Below are positions 9,122-17,052 of a DNA stretch of 64,000 nt, one piece after another (the stretch's first letter is position 1; each line of letters begins with the position of its first letter). The translations under genes were made by a program, and so were the position numbers. The stretch covers positions 228,114 to 292,113 of the forward strand of contig NZ_JNJP01000001.1 of NCBI RefSeq assembly GCF_000701705.1, given 5' to 3'. The notes under the pieces were generated by a model that saw only the letters and a list, made by a program, of their open reading frames with translations, was not told the DNA's origin and searched no databases. The stretch is from Bilophila wadsworthia ATCC 49260. Lineage in GTDB: Bacteria; Desulfobacterota; Desulfovibrionia; Desulfovibrionales; Desulfovibrionaceae.

Positions 9122-9529
9122 ATGGACGGAAGGCGTGCTCTCGTCATTGATGACGAGGTCCATTTCCGGTACTTTCTCAGAGTGCTCCTCGAAAAGGCCG
9201 GGTTCGCCGTGAAGATGGCCCGCAACGGGATCGAAGCGCTGGACGTGCTCCGCTCGTGGAGGCCGGACGTCATCACGCTGGACGTCATGATGCCGGAGCA
9301 AAGCGGCCTGACCTTTTACGGGGCCGTCTGCCGCGACGAGGACTGGAAACGCATTCCCGTGGTCATGCTGTCCGCCGTGCCGATCTCCGTCCGGGAACAT
9401 GCGTTCGCCACGATCGGCCTGACGCAGGGCCCGCTTCCCGCCCCCGCGGCCTGCCTTGAAAAACCGTGTACGCCGGAAGCCCTGCTTGAGGTCGTCAACC
9501 GGCTCGTTCCCGAACCAACCACCGCCTGA
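9122..9529 (+). CDS. Single-domain response regulator (CheY-like)
   Basis: A 135-residue receiver domain without an output domain. Acidic pocket residues D10-D11, phosphoacceptor D54 (LDVMMPE) and a conserved lysine (LEKPCTPE) are present. It begins one base after the usp stop codon, so it is co-translated. The segment after VMLSAVP is longer than usual. It likely shuttles phosphate for the kinases at 9993-14961. Confidence 0.88.
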   Translation: MDGRRALVIDDEVHFRYFLRVLLEKAGFAVKMARNGIEALDVLRSWRPDVITLDVMMPEQSGLTFYGAVCRDEDWKRIPVVMLSAVPISVREHAFATIGLTQGPLPAPAACLEKPCTPEALLEVVNRLVPEPTTA

Positions 9530-9551
9530 TCCGAACGCAAGGAGAAGCCCC

Positions 9552-9941
9552 ATGCCCAAGAAGATCCTGACCATCGACGACGACCCGTATATCGTCAAGT
9601 ACATCACCGAAGTTCTCTCCGACAACGGCTACGCGACCTGTTCCGCATCCAGCGTCGAGGAAGCCCTTTCCGTCCTCGAAGCGGAAAGGCCCGATCTCGT
9701 CACGCTGGACATGGAAATGCCCGACGAATGGGGGCCGCGCTTTTACCGCAAGATGTCCATGAACCCCGCATTCAAGGACACGCCCGTCATCGTGATCAGC
9801 GGCCTCCAGGGCATCCACCTCGCCATCCGCAACGCCGTGGCCACCCTCCAGAAGCCCTTCGATCCCGAAGAGCTGCTCTCCATCGTCAACCGGGTGCTTG
9901 AGTCCAAGGACGCCGCCCGCAAGGCCATGGACGGGGAATAA
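9552..9941 (+). CDS. Single-domain response regulator (CheY-like)
   Basis: A second stand-alone receiver of 129 residues: acidic pocket IDDDP, phosphoacceptor in LDMEMPD, lysine in LQKPFDPE. AAGGAG is seven bases before the ATG. It is not a recent duplicate of the previous gene, since the sequences differ outside the motifs. It is followed by the sensor kinase at 9993 after 51 bases and is probably its partner. Confidence 0.88.
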   Translation: MPKKILTIDDDPYIVKYITEVLSDNGYATCSASSVEEALSVLEAERPDLVTLDMEMPDEWGPRFYRKMSMNPAFKDTPVIVISGLQGIHLAIRNAVATLQKPFDPEELLSIVNRVLESKDAARKAMDGE

Positions 9942-9992
9942 CCGTTTCCGTTCCGGCGGTTCCCTGCGGACCGCCGGAAACCGGGGTTGACG

Positions 9993-11855
9993 ATGCATAG
10001 CCGATTCGGAGCCTACCGCCTCATGGTCAAGACCATCACCATGACGGCGTTGCTGTTTCTCGCCGGGGTGGGGGCCGTTCTGTGGCTGATGCCCTACGAA
10101 TGGCTCTGGATTGTCCTGCCCGCCGTTACCCTGCTCCTTTGCGCCGTCTCGGTGGCCCTTTATTGGTATGAAGTGCGTCTGCCCATCGGCCGCATGATCG
10201 CCAGTATGCAGGCCATGCGCGAAGGGCAGGCCGTCACCCTCGACGACGCCCGCCGCGACGACGAATTCGGCCAGCTCGCGCGGGCCATCGTTGAATTCAG
10301 CATCCGCAATCAGCACCACCTCGAAGAAGTGCGCCGCCGGAAGGACGACTTCCAGCGGCTGTTCGACATGGTCCCCTGCGGCATTTCCGTGCAGGACCGC
10401 GAATACCGCCTCCTGCGCTGGAACCACAGCTTCGCCGTCCGGTACGATCCGCAGCCGGGCAACACCTGCTACGAGGTCTACAAAGGCCGGACCACCCCCT
10501 GCCCCGAATGTTCGGTCCAGCGCACATGGGAGGAAGGGGCCGTCCAGTGCAATCAGGAAAGCCGCGTCAACCCCGACGGGACGCGGGACTACTGGTTCGT
10601 GCAGACCGTGCCCCTGTTCGACAAGGACGGCAACGTGTCCTCGGTTATGGAAATGAGCATCGACATGACGCTCATCCATACGCTCCAGCACCAGCTGCAG
10701 GCGTCCGAGCGCACCCACAAGGCCATTTTCGACAGCATCCCCAATGCCGTCTTCCTCCTGGACGCCGCCGAGCTCACCATCCTCGACTGCAACCCCGCTT
10801 CCGTCAAAATGTACGGGCGCCAGCGGGAAAACGAACTGCTCGGGCGCGGCATCCTCGATCTGTTCCTGCCCGAGGAGCGCGAGCAGTACGCTTCCCAGCT
10901 GCGGGCCTTCACCGTCTTTTCCGGCGTGACGAACATCAAGGCCGACGGCACGCCCCTGCGCGTGGACATCCGTTCCGCCTCGGCCATGATCGAAAACCGC
11001 CGCGTCCGCATCCTCTGCGCCACCGACGTCACCGAACGCATCGAGATGGAACAGAAATTCATTCAGGCCGGAAAGATGGCGACGCTCGGCGAAATGGCGA
11101 CCGGGGTGGCCCATGAGCTGAACCAGCCGCTTACCGTCATCAAGGGCGCGGCAAGCTATTTTCTGCGCAAGACCCGCCGCAGCGAACCCATCGCGCCGGA
11201 GACGCTCTCCGAGCTGTCCGTGGAAATCAGCGGGCAGGTCGACCGCGCCAGCGACATCATCAACCACATGCGCGCCTTCGGCCGCAAATCCGATCTTGCG
11301 CTGCTGGATACGGACATCAACGGCGTCGTGGCGCAGGCCTGCGATCTGTTCGGCCGCCAGCTCGTGGTGCACGGCATCACGCTGGAGACCTCGCTCGCCC
11401 CGGCCCTGCCGCCCGTCCTCGCCATCCCCAACCGTCTGGAACAGGTGATCGTCAACCTCATCCTCAACGCCCGGGACGCCGTGGAGGAACGCGTCAAAAG
11501 CGCGCCCGAACCGCCCGCCGTCATCGGCGTCTCCACGGTTATGGACGGCAACACGGTGCTGCTGTCCGTCTGGGATACCGGGACCGGCATTCCCGCCCAC
11601 CTGTTGAATAAAATTTTCGAGCCGTTCTTCACTACCAAGCCCGTCGGCAAGGGGACCGGCCTCGGCCTTTCCATCATTTACGGGCTGGTCAAGGATTTCG
11701 GCGGCTCCATCTCCGCCCGGAACCGCGACGAAGGCGGGGCGCTCTTCGAAATCCGGTTCCCCATCACCCGGCGCGGGGATCTCGCCCCGAACGCGCCCGC
11801 CGACGGGAACAGGGCCGGAGGCGTTTCCGGCCCGCAACCGGAACAGATTTCTTGA
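9993..11855 (+). CDS. Membrane sensor histidine kinase with Cys-rich PAS domain
   Basis: A 620-residue kinase. Two membrane helices (about residues 12-55) have only a very short loop between them, so it probably senses in the membrane or cytoplasm. A HAMP-like linker and two PAS domains follow, then the H box GVAHELNQP (His near residue 374), N box NLILNARDAV and G boxes DTGTGIP and GKGTGLGLS. The first PAS domain holds C159, C170, C173 and C186 (spacing C-x10-C-x2-C-x12-C), repeated almost exactly in the protein at 13048. The ATG at 9993 is preferred over an upstream in-frame TTG. It lies in the tmc-linked signalling block and may sense redox state or a metal. Confidence 0.9.
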   Translation: MHSRFGAYRLMVKTITMTALLFLAGVGAVLWLMPYEWLWIVLPAVTLLLCAVSVALYWYEVRLPIGRMIASMQAMREGQAVTLDDARRDDEFGQLARAIVEFSIRNQHHLEEVRRRKDDFQRLFDMVPCGISVQDREYRLLRWNHSFAVRYDPQPGNTCYEVYKGRTTPCPECSVQRTWEEGAVQCNQESRVNPDGTRDYWFVQTVPLFDKDGNVSSVMEMSIDMTLIHTLQHQLQASERTHKAIFDSIPNAVFLLDAAELTILDCNPASVKMYGRQRENELLGRGILDLFLPEEREQYASQLRAFTVFSGVTNIKADGTPLRVDIRSASAMIENRRVRILCATDVTERIEMEQKFIQAGKMATLGEMATGVAHELNQPLTVIKGAASYFLRKTRRSEPIAPETLSELSVEISGQVDRASDIINHMRAFGRKSDLALLDTDINGVVAQACDLFGRQLVVHGITLETSLAPALPPVLAIPNRLEQVIVNLILNARDAVEERVKSAPEPPAVIGVSTVMDGNTVLLSVWDTGTGIPAHLLNKIFEPFFTTKPVGKGTGLGLSIIYGLVKDFGGSISARNRDEGGALFEIRFPITRRGDLAPNAPADGNRAGGVSGPQPEQIS

Positions 11856-11869
11856 AGCAAGGATACTGC

Positions 11870-13051
11870 ATGGACACTTCCGTTCGCGTTTTGCTCGTTG
11901 ATGATGAACCCGGCATCCGCCATGTCCTCGGGGCCCTGATCAGGGATTTCGGCTATGACGTCCACACCGCCGAGAGTGCCCGCGAAGCGCTGGAGGCGTT
12001 CACCGCCAATCCCTTCCCCATCGTGGTCACCGACATCCGTATGCCGGGCATGGACGGCCTGGCCCTGCTCGAACGGGTACGCAATCAGAATCCCGACACG
12101 CAGGTCGTCATGATCACCGGGCACGGCGACATGGACAACGCCGTCGAATGCCTGCGCCTCGGCGCGGCGGACTTCATCGCCAAGCCCGTCAACGACGACC
12201 TGCTGGAGCACTCGCTGAAACGTGCCGCCGAACAATACTCCCTGCGCGAACAGATCCGCCGCCACACCGAACATCTGGAGGAGCTCGTCGCCTCGCGCAC
12301 GCGGGAACTGCTGGAAGCCCACCGGGTCGCCGTCGTGGGCGAAACCGTGGCCTGTATGGCCCACACCATCAAAAACCTCGCGGCGGCGCTCGAAGGGAGC
12401 CTCTTTGTCCTCAAGCAGGGGATGGAGTCCGGGAACCGGGAGTATCTCGACGACGGCTGGGCCATGCTCGAAGAAGACATTTCGCGGGTGCGCGACAAGC
12501 TCTTGCACCTGCTGCATATCGGGCAGCAGACGGAACTGCGCGAATGCCTTGTGGACCCGGTGCAGCCCGTCCGCCATGTGGTCAAGCGTCTGGAAGGCCG
12601 GGCCGCCAGTCTGAGCATAGCGCTCCAGTTTCAGGATGCCGCCGATTCAGACCCCATCCCTCTGGATGCCGAACGCCTCGAAGGCTGCCTGCTCAATCTG
12701 GTGGGCAACGCGCTGGAGGCCTTCCCCGCGCCGGGGCTGCGCGCCCGCCCCGCCGAAGTCCGGGTCGAGATCGCCCGCACGCCCGACGCCCTCATTTACG
12801 ACGTGCGGGACAACGGCACGGGGCTGAGCGCGGAAGCCGCCGAACGGCTCCGGGACGGTTTGTTTACGACCAAAAAAGATGGTACAGGGTTCGGACTGCT
12901 CGGAACGCGCAAAGCGCTTTTGGAAATGGGCGGCCGGCTCCTGTGGGAGAACCTGCCCGACAGCGGAGCGCTGTTCCGCATCGTGTTGCCGCTGCGCGTG
13001 GAGCGCACCCCCGCTGCCGCCGAGGCGAACCACCTCAGGGAGGACTCATGA
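11870..13051 (+). CDS. Receiver-histidine kinase hybrid protein
   Basis: A 393-residue soluble protein with an N-terminal receiver (VDDEPG, phosphoacceptor in TDIRMPG, lysine in AKPVND), a coiled coil (about 125-155), an H-box-like segment MAHTIKNLA and a HATPase domain (NLVGNALEAF, DNGTGLS, DGTGFGLLG). The receiver comes first, so it is likely phosphorylated by another kinase and then controls its own kinase module. AAGGA lies before the ATG. Its last bases overlap the next start (ATGA), which shows coupling to the protein at 13048. Confidence 0.87.
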   Translation: MDTSVRVLLVDDEPGIRHVLGALIRDFGYDVHTAESAREALEAFTANPFPIVVTDIRMPGMDGLALLERVRNQNPDTQVVMITGHGDMDNAVECLRLGAADFIAKPVNDDLLEHSLKRAAEQYSLREQIRRHTEHLEELVASRTRELLEAHRVAVVGETVACMAHTIKNLAAALEGSLFVLKQGMESGNREYLDDGWAMLEEDISRVRDKLLHLLHIGQQTELRECLVDPVQPVRHVVKRLEGRAASLSIALQFQDAADSDPIPLDAERLEGCLLNLVGNALEAFPAPGLRARPAEVRVEIARTPDALIYDVRDNGTGLSAEAAERLRDGLFTTKKDGTGFGLLGTRKALLEMGGRLLWENLPDSGALFRIVLPLRVERTPAAAEANHLREDS

Positions 13052-14961
13052 AAGAAACCATTCTCCTCGTCGACGACGAACAGGGCATCCGTACCGTCAT
13101 GGGTCTTTCGCTCCGCGACGCCGGGTACAACGTCATCACCGTGGCCTCGGGGGAGGAAGCCCTGCAGCTTTTCGCGGAACGGCCCATCCCCATCGTGATC
13201 ACCGACATCAGGATGCCCGGCATGAACGGGCTGGATCTCCTGAAGCACATCAAGATCCTCGCTCCGGAAACCGAAGTCATCCTCATTTCCGGACATGCGG
13301 ATCTGGAAATGGCGATTCAGGGGCTCAAGCTGGAAGCGTCCGACTTCATCACCAAACCCATCGACGACGATCTGCTGCACATTTCCCTGAAACGCGCCCT
13401 TGAGCGCATCGCCATGCGCAACAAGCTCAAAGAATACACGTCGAATCTCGAAAAAATGATCAATGAGAAGTCCGCGCAGCTCGTGGAGGCGGAGCGCCAG
13501 CTCGCCGCCCGGCAGGTCGTGGACGGCTTTGCCTTCGGGCTGCACACCCTCGGCTCGTCCATGAGCGGAGAGCAGCAGGCCTTCAACGAGCTGCCCTGTT
13601 TCATCGCCATGCACGACAGGTTTATGGAAGTCCTTGCCGTCAACGATCTCTACCGCGAACGCCTCGGCAATCTCGTGGGGCACCCGAGCTGGGAGCCCTA
13701 TGTCCTGCACAGCAACGAGGCCATGTTCCCCGTGGAGCGGGCCATTGTGGAGGGCCGCGGCGCGCGCAGCGAGCAGATCCTGCGCGACAAGAACGGCAAG
13801 GAAATCCCCGTGCTGGTGCATACGGCACCGATCCTCAATAACGAAGGCGAAGTGGAGCTCGTGCTCGAACTGAGCGTGGACGAGCAGGAAAGCCGCCGCC
13901 TGCGCGAGGAACTGCGCGTCACCCGCGAACGCTTCCGCCAGCTGTTTGAAGAGAGCCCCTGCTACGTCTCCGTGGTGGGCCGTGATTTGCAGGTGCTTGA
14001 AGCCAACCGCGCCTTCCGCCACACGTTCGGTATGCAGAGCGGCAAGCGCTGTTACGAGCTGTTCGCCGGTTCGTCCGCGCCCTGCGACGAGTGCCCGGTG
14101 CAGCGCTCCTTTCAGGACGGCAAGCCATGCCATACGGAAAAAGTGGTCATCGACCACGAAGGCCGTCCGGTCAACGTGCTCGTCTGGACCGCGCCTTTGC
14201 GCGACACTTCGGGCAACATCACCGAATGCATCGAAATGGCCACGGACATTACGGAACTGCGCCAGCTGCAGGATCGGCTCGCCTCCCTCGGCCTGCTCAT
14301 GGGCTCCACCGCCCACGGCATCAAGGGTATGCTCACCGCGCTGGACGGCAGCGTCTACCGCCTCGGCTCCGGCATCGACAAAGGCGACGAGGCCCGGACC
14401 CGTGATTCCCTCAAGGACATGCGCCAGCTTGTGGCCCGCCTGCGCAAGATGGTGCTCGACATCCTGTATTTCGCCAAGGAACGCAAGCTCGACTGGAACA
14501 TTCTGGTCGCGGAGGAGTTCATGCGTTCCGTTGTTTCCACGGTCTCGGACAAGGCCGCCGAAGCGGGCATCGCCATGACGCTGGAGGCCGACGGCGATCC
14601 CGGCACCTTCGAGGCCGACGCCTCCGCCCTCAGCGCCGCGCTGGTCAACCTGCTTGAGAACGCCGTGGACGCCTGCCGCGCCGACGGCTCCAAGAAGGAG
14701 CACTACGTACGGGTGAGCGTCAAGGGGCTTCCCGACGCCGTGGAGGTGCGCATCGAGGACAACGGCATCGGCATGACCGAGGAAACCCGTACCAAGCTGT
14801 TCACCCTGTTCTTCTCCTCAAAGGGCAAGGGCGGTACGGGCATCGGCCTGTACGTCGCCCGCCAGGTGGTCATGCAGCACGGCGGCAGGATCGAGGTGGC
14901 TTCCGTCAAGGGCGAAGGCAGTACCTTCACCGTCACCATGCCGCGCATTCTGGCGAAGTAA
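13048..14961 (+). CDS. Receiver-PAS-PAS-histidine kinase hybrid
   Basis: A 637-residue soluble protein: receiver (VDDEQG, TDIRMPG, TKPIDD), coiled coil, two PAS domains, H-box-like AHGIKGMLT and a HATPase domain (LLENAVDAC, DNGIGMT, GGTGIGLYV). The second PAS has C335, C346, C349 and C361, matching the four-cysteine pattern of the kinase at 9993. The H boxes AHGIKG here and AHTIKN in the preceding protein belong to the same variant class. It starts inside the preceding stop codon (ATGA). The three kinases probably form a phosphorelay tied to electron flow. Confidence 0.88.
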   Translation: MKETILLVDDEQGIRTVMGLSLRDAGYNVITVASGEEALQLFAERPIPIVITDIRMPGMNGLDLLKHIKILAPETEVILISGHADLEMAIQGLKLEASDFITKPIDDDLLHISLKRALERIAMRNKLKEYTSNLEKMINEKSAQLVEAERQLAARQVVDGFAFGLHTLGSSMSGEQQAFNELPCFIAMHDRFMEVLAVNDLYRERLGNLVGHPSWEPYVLHSNEAMFPVERAIVEGRGARSEQILRDKNGKEIPVLVHTAPILNNEGEVELVLELSVDEQESRRLREELRVTRERFRQLFEESPCYVSVVGRDLQVLEANRAFRHTFGMQSGKRCYELFAGSSAPCDECPVQRSFQDGKPCHTEKVVIDHEGRPVNVLVWTAPLRDTSGNITECIEMATDITELRQLQDRLASLGLLMGSTAHGIKGMLTALDGSVYRLGSGIDKGDEARTRDSLKDMRQLVARLRKMVLDILYFAKERKLDWNILVAEEFMRSVVSTVSDKAAEAGIAMTLEADGDPGTFEADASALSAALVNLLENAVDACRADGSKKEHYVRVSVKGLPDAVEVRIEDNGIGMTEETRTKLFTLFFSSKGKGGTGIGLYVARQVVMQHGGRIEVASVKGEGSTFTVTMPRILAK

Positions 14962-15024
14962 CCCGTGTTCCCAAACGGACGCGCCGGCATCGCCGGATCG
15001 TCTGAAACCCTATTGGAGGATACC

Positions 15025-15435
15025 GTGAAAAGACTCATTCTCTGTGCGCTGGCCGTCGCTGGCCTCTGCATCCCGGCCTTGGCCACCGATCCCACGCCCG
15101 AACAAAAGGCTCAGATCGAAAAGCCCATGATCATGAACAACACGGGCAACGAGAAGAAACAGGTTATCTTCACCCACAGCGCCCACGCCAAGACGGACTG
15201 CGCGTTCTGCCACCACAAGGCCGTGGAAGGCAACATCTATGTCGGCTGCGCCGCCAAGGGCTGCCACGACAACATGGACAAGAAGGACAAGAGCGAGCAC
15301 GGCTACTACTTCACCATGCACAACAAGAAGTCCGAAAAGTCCTGCATGGGCTGCCATCAGAAGGCTGTGGCGGAAAATCCCGATCTGAAGGAAAAGTTCA
15401 AGGGCTGTAACCCTTGCCATACGAAGAACAGCTAG
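15025..15435 (+). CDS. Type I tetrahaem cytochrome c3
   Basis: Periplasmic cytochrome of 136 residues with a signal peptide (1-20, PALA). Haem sites are C59-C62-H63, C75-x4-C80-H81, C107-C110-H111 and C128-C131-H132. The CX4CH spacing at the second site and the lysine-rich mature protein fit TpI-c3, the main periplasmic electron pool that accepts electrons from hydrogenases and formate dehydrogenases and delivers them to TmcA. GTG at 15025 is chosen because TTGGAGGA lies just before it and the signal peptide starts there. It is 63 bases after the last kinase gene, so tmcA and its presumed donor share a locus. Confidence 0.93.
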   Translation: MKRLILCALAVAGLCIPALATDPTPEQKAQIEKPMIMNNTGNEKKQVIFTHSAHAKTDCAFCHHKAVEGNIYVGCAAKGCHDNMDKKDKSEHGYYFTMHNKKSEKSCMGCHQKAVAENPDLKEKFKGCNPCHTKNS

Positions 15436-15454
15436 CGGCGTAAGAGGGGAAGGA

Positions 15455-15550
15455 GAAATCAGTATTGGCGGGGAGGGGGACATCCTTCTGATGAAGGGTC
15501 GCCCCCTCACCGCCAAGCCGCCTCTTCTCCAAAGCCTTTGGCGGGGAATG
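15455..15550. repeat. G/C-rich hairpin downstream of cytochrome c3 gene
   Basis: TTGGCGGGGAGGGGG pairs imperfectly with CCCCCTCACCGCCAAG, and CCAAAGCCTTTGG follows. It resembles a diverged member of the hairpin family at 24661, 32488, 57452 and 63943 but lacks the TTATCGAATCCCT tail. Probably a transcript end. Confidence 0.45.
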
Positions 15551-15624
15551 AGATGGTATAAAAGGAATTCCGTTGTATCGGGATGCCTGTTTTTTGGAGA
15601 CGGAACGTGTCAGACAGGGGAAAA

Positions 15625-15656
15625 CAAAACGCCGGGAAAAACTCCACGGCGTTTTG
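15625..15656. terminator. Bidirectional Rho-independent terminator
   Basis: AAAACGCCG and CGGCGTTTT form a 9-bp stem around a 12-base loop, with A/T ends on both sides. It lies between the convergent cytochrome c3 (plus) and nucleoside hydrolase (minus) genes and can serve both. Confidence 0.75.
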
Positions 15657-15710
15657 CCTATATGGAGCGGCCCATCCCTGAACCGGTTCAAAGCCCATCG
15701 GTTGAACGGT

Positions 15711-16775
15711 TCAGCGTGCCGTCAGCATGTTCCAAAAGCGTTCCTGATCGATCGTCATGACGATCCGGGCTTTTTGGCTTCCCTGCGGCCCGTTGTCGGG
15801 ATAGGCCAGCGCCTGCCCGTAGGATGGCCCGAATTCCGCGTTCACGTCCACGGCGCATGTACGTTCCTCGGTGATCAGGCTCGGATCGATCAGAATCGCG
15901 GCTGCCAGCACATCCCAGACGTACTGGCTGAAGGCCTTGTCCTTGGCGAACTGCTGCCCCGCATACGTGGATTCCAAAAGCTTTTTCATCTCCGGGCGTT
16001 GTCCGGCAAGGAAAGCCTGATAGCGATCAGAGGAAAAGGGCATTTTCTCGCAGACGTCGAGCCCGACCATGATTTGCTCGCGGAACGGCGTCCGCACAAC
16101 GATGCGCGCCGCTTCGGGATCGAACCACCAGTTGAACTCGGCGGTCGGGGTCACATTGCCGGGCTTGAAAAACGAGCCGCCCATAAAGATCACCCGCTTG
16201 ATCAGCGGCACGATGTCAGGGGCCTTGAGCACGGCCAGCGCCAGGTTGCTGCACGGGCCGATCTCCGCAATGGTAAGCTCTCCGGGGTGTTTCCGCACCT
16301 CTTCAATGATGAAATCCACCGCATGACGGGGATCGGGGCGCGACTGAGGCTCTTTGCCGTATCGCTCCCGATAAACCTTTTGCCATGATTCCGGTTTTGG
16401 GTATCCGAACGCGCCGACCCACGCATCATGCCCCATGCCGAACAGCTGCCGCTCCAGCCCGAACAATTCGTACCGCTGCGGCCTGAACGGACGATCCACG
16501 CCCGCAGCCACGGGGATGTTCTGGCCCGCGATTTCGAGCTGGCGCAACGCATAGGCCACGCCGTCGGAAACCCATGTGTTGCCGGCCACGATGGTCACCC
16601 CTATCAGCTCGATGCCGGGGGATTGCGCCAGCGCCAGCATGGCGACCCCGTCATCGAAGCCTTCCACCATGTCGCTGTCTAAAATCACTTTTTCTCGGGC
16701 GGATACGGGGAAGGCGCACAACAGGGACACTATCACCCCCAAAACAACGTCCCACAGCCGGTTCCATCGTCTCAT
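15711..16775 (-). CDS. Exported nucleoside hydrolase (IUNH family)
   Basis: A 354-residue enzyme that hydrolyses the N-glycosidic bond of ribonucleosides, releasing base and ribose. Residues 1-26 look like a signal peptide (VSA|REK), so it probably acts in the periplasm, unlike the cytoplasmic Rih enzymes. The calcium-site aspartates are D33, D35, D41 and D42 (DSDMVEGFDD), the wider-spaced variant of DTDPGIDD. EIGPCSNLA and FMGGSF support the family, and a late aspartate lies in TAEFNWWFDPEAA. It stands alone. Released ribose might feed the sugar importer at the left edge, but nothing in the sequence proves it. Confidence 0.85.
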   Translation of the reverse strand: MRRWNRLWDVVLGVIVSLLCAFPVSAREKVILDSDMVEGFDDGVAMLALAQSPGIELIGVTIVAGNTWVSDGVAYALRQLEIAGQNIPVAAGVDRPFRPQRYELFGLERQLFGMGHDAWVGAFGYPKPESWQKVYRERYGKEPQSRPDPRHAVDFIIEEVRKHPGELTIAEIGPCSNLALAVLKAPDIVPLIKRVIFMGGSFFKPGNVTPTAEFNWWFDPEAARIVVRTPFREQIMVGLDVCEKMPFSSDRYQAFLAGQRPEMKKLLESTYAGQQFAKDKAFSQYVWDVLAAAILIDPSLITEERTCAVDVNAEFGPSYGQALAYPDNGPQGSQKARIVMTIDQERFWNMLTAR

Positions 16776-17052
16776 GCCGTCCTTCCTTTCGCTTGAAGGT
16801 GAAAAAAGAGTTACCCGCTTTTCCGATCAGGATGGAACAAGACGCCGTTTCGGACGCCGTGGTTCCAATGTGCGGGAAAACGTTTTCGTGCCCGTGTTTT
16901 TTCCTGCCGATGCGCTGGCGGCTCCTCGCGCAAGCCGTATGGCGGATGAACGGCCCTAGGGAAGAGCGTTTCATACGGTGCACAGGCCCATTGGAAAACC
17001 GGCGGCGGACGGAGAGAGCCCCACGCGGCTTGAAATGCGAGAATACCGCTGG

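Noticed and set aside
9495..11837. 780-residue open frame on the minus strand
   Set aside because: It runs antisense through the receiver and kinase genes; its translation is rich in G, A, D, H and V, with no motifs, as expected from the complement of GC-rich coding DNA.
12796..14703. 635-residue open frame on the minus strand
   Set aside because: Antisense to two receiver-kinase genes with clear domains; no ribosome site and no motif.
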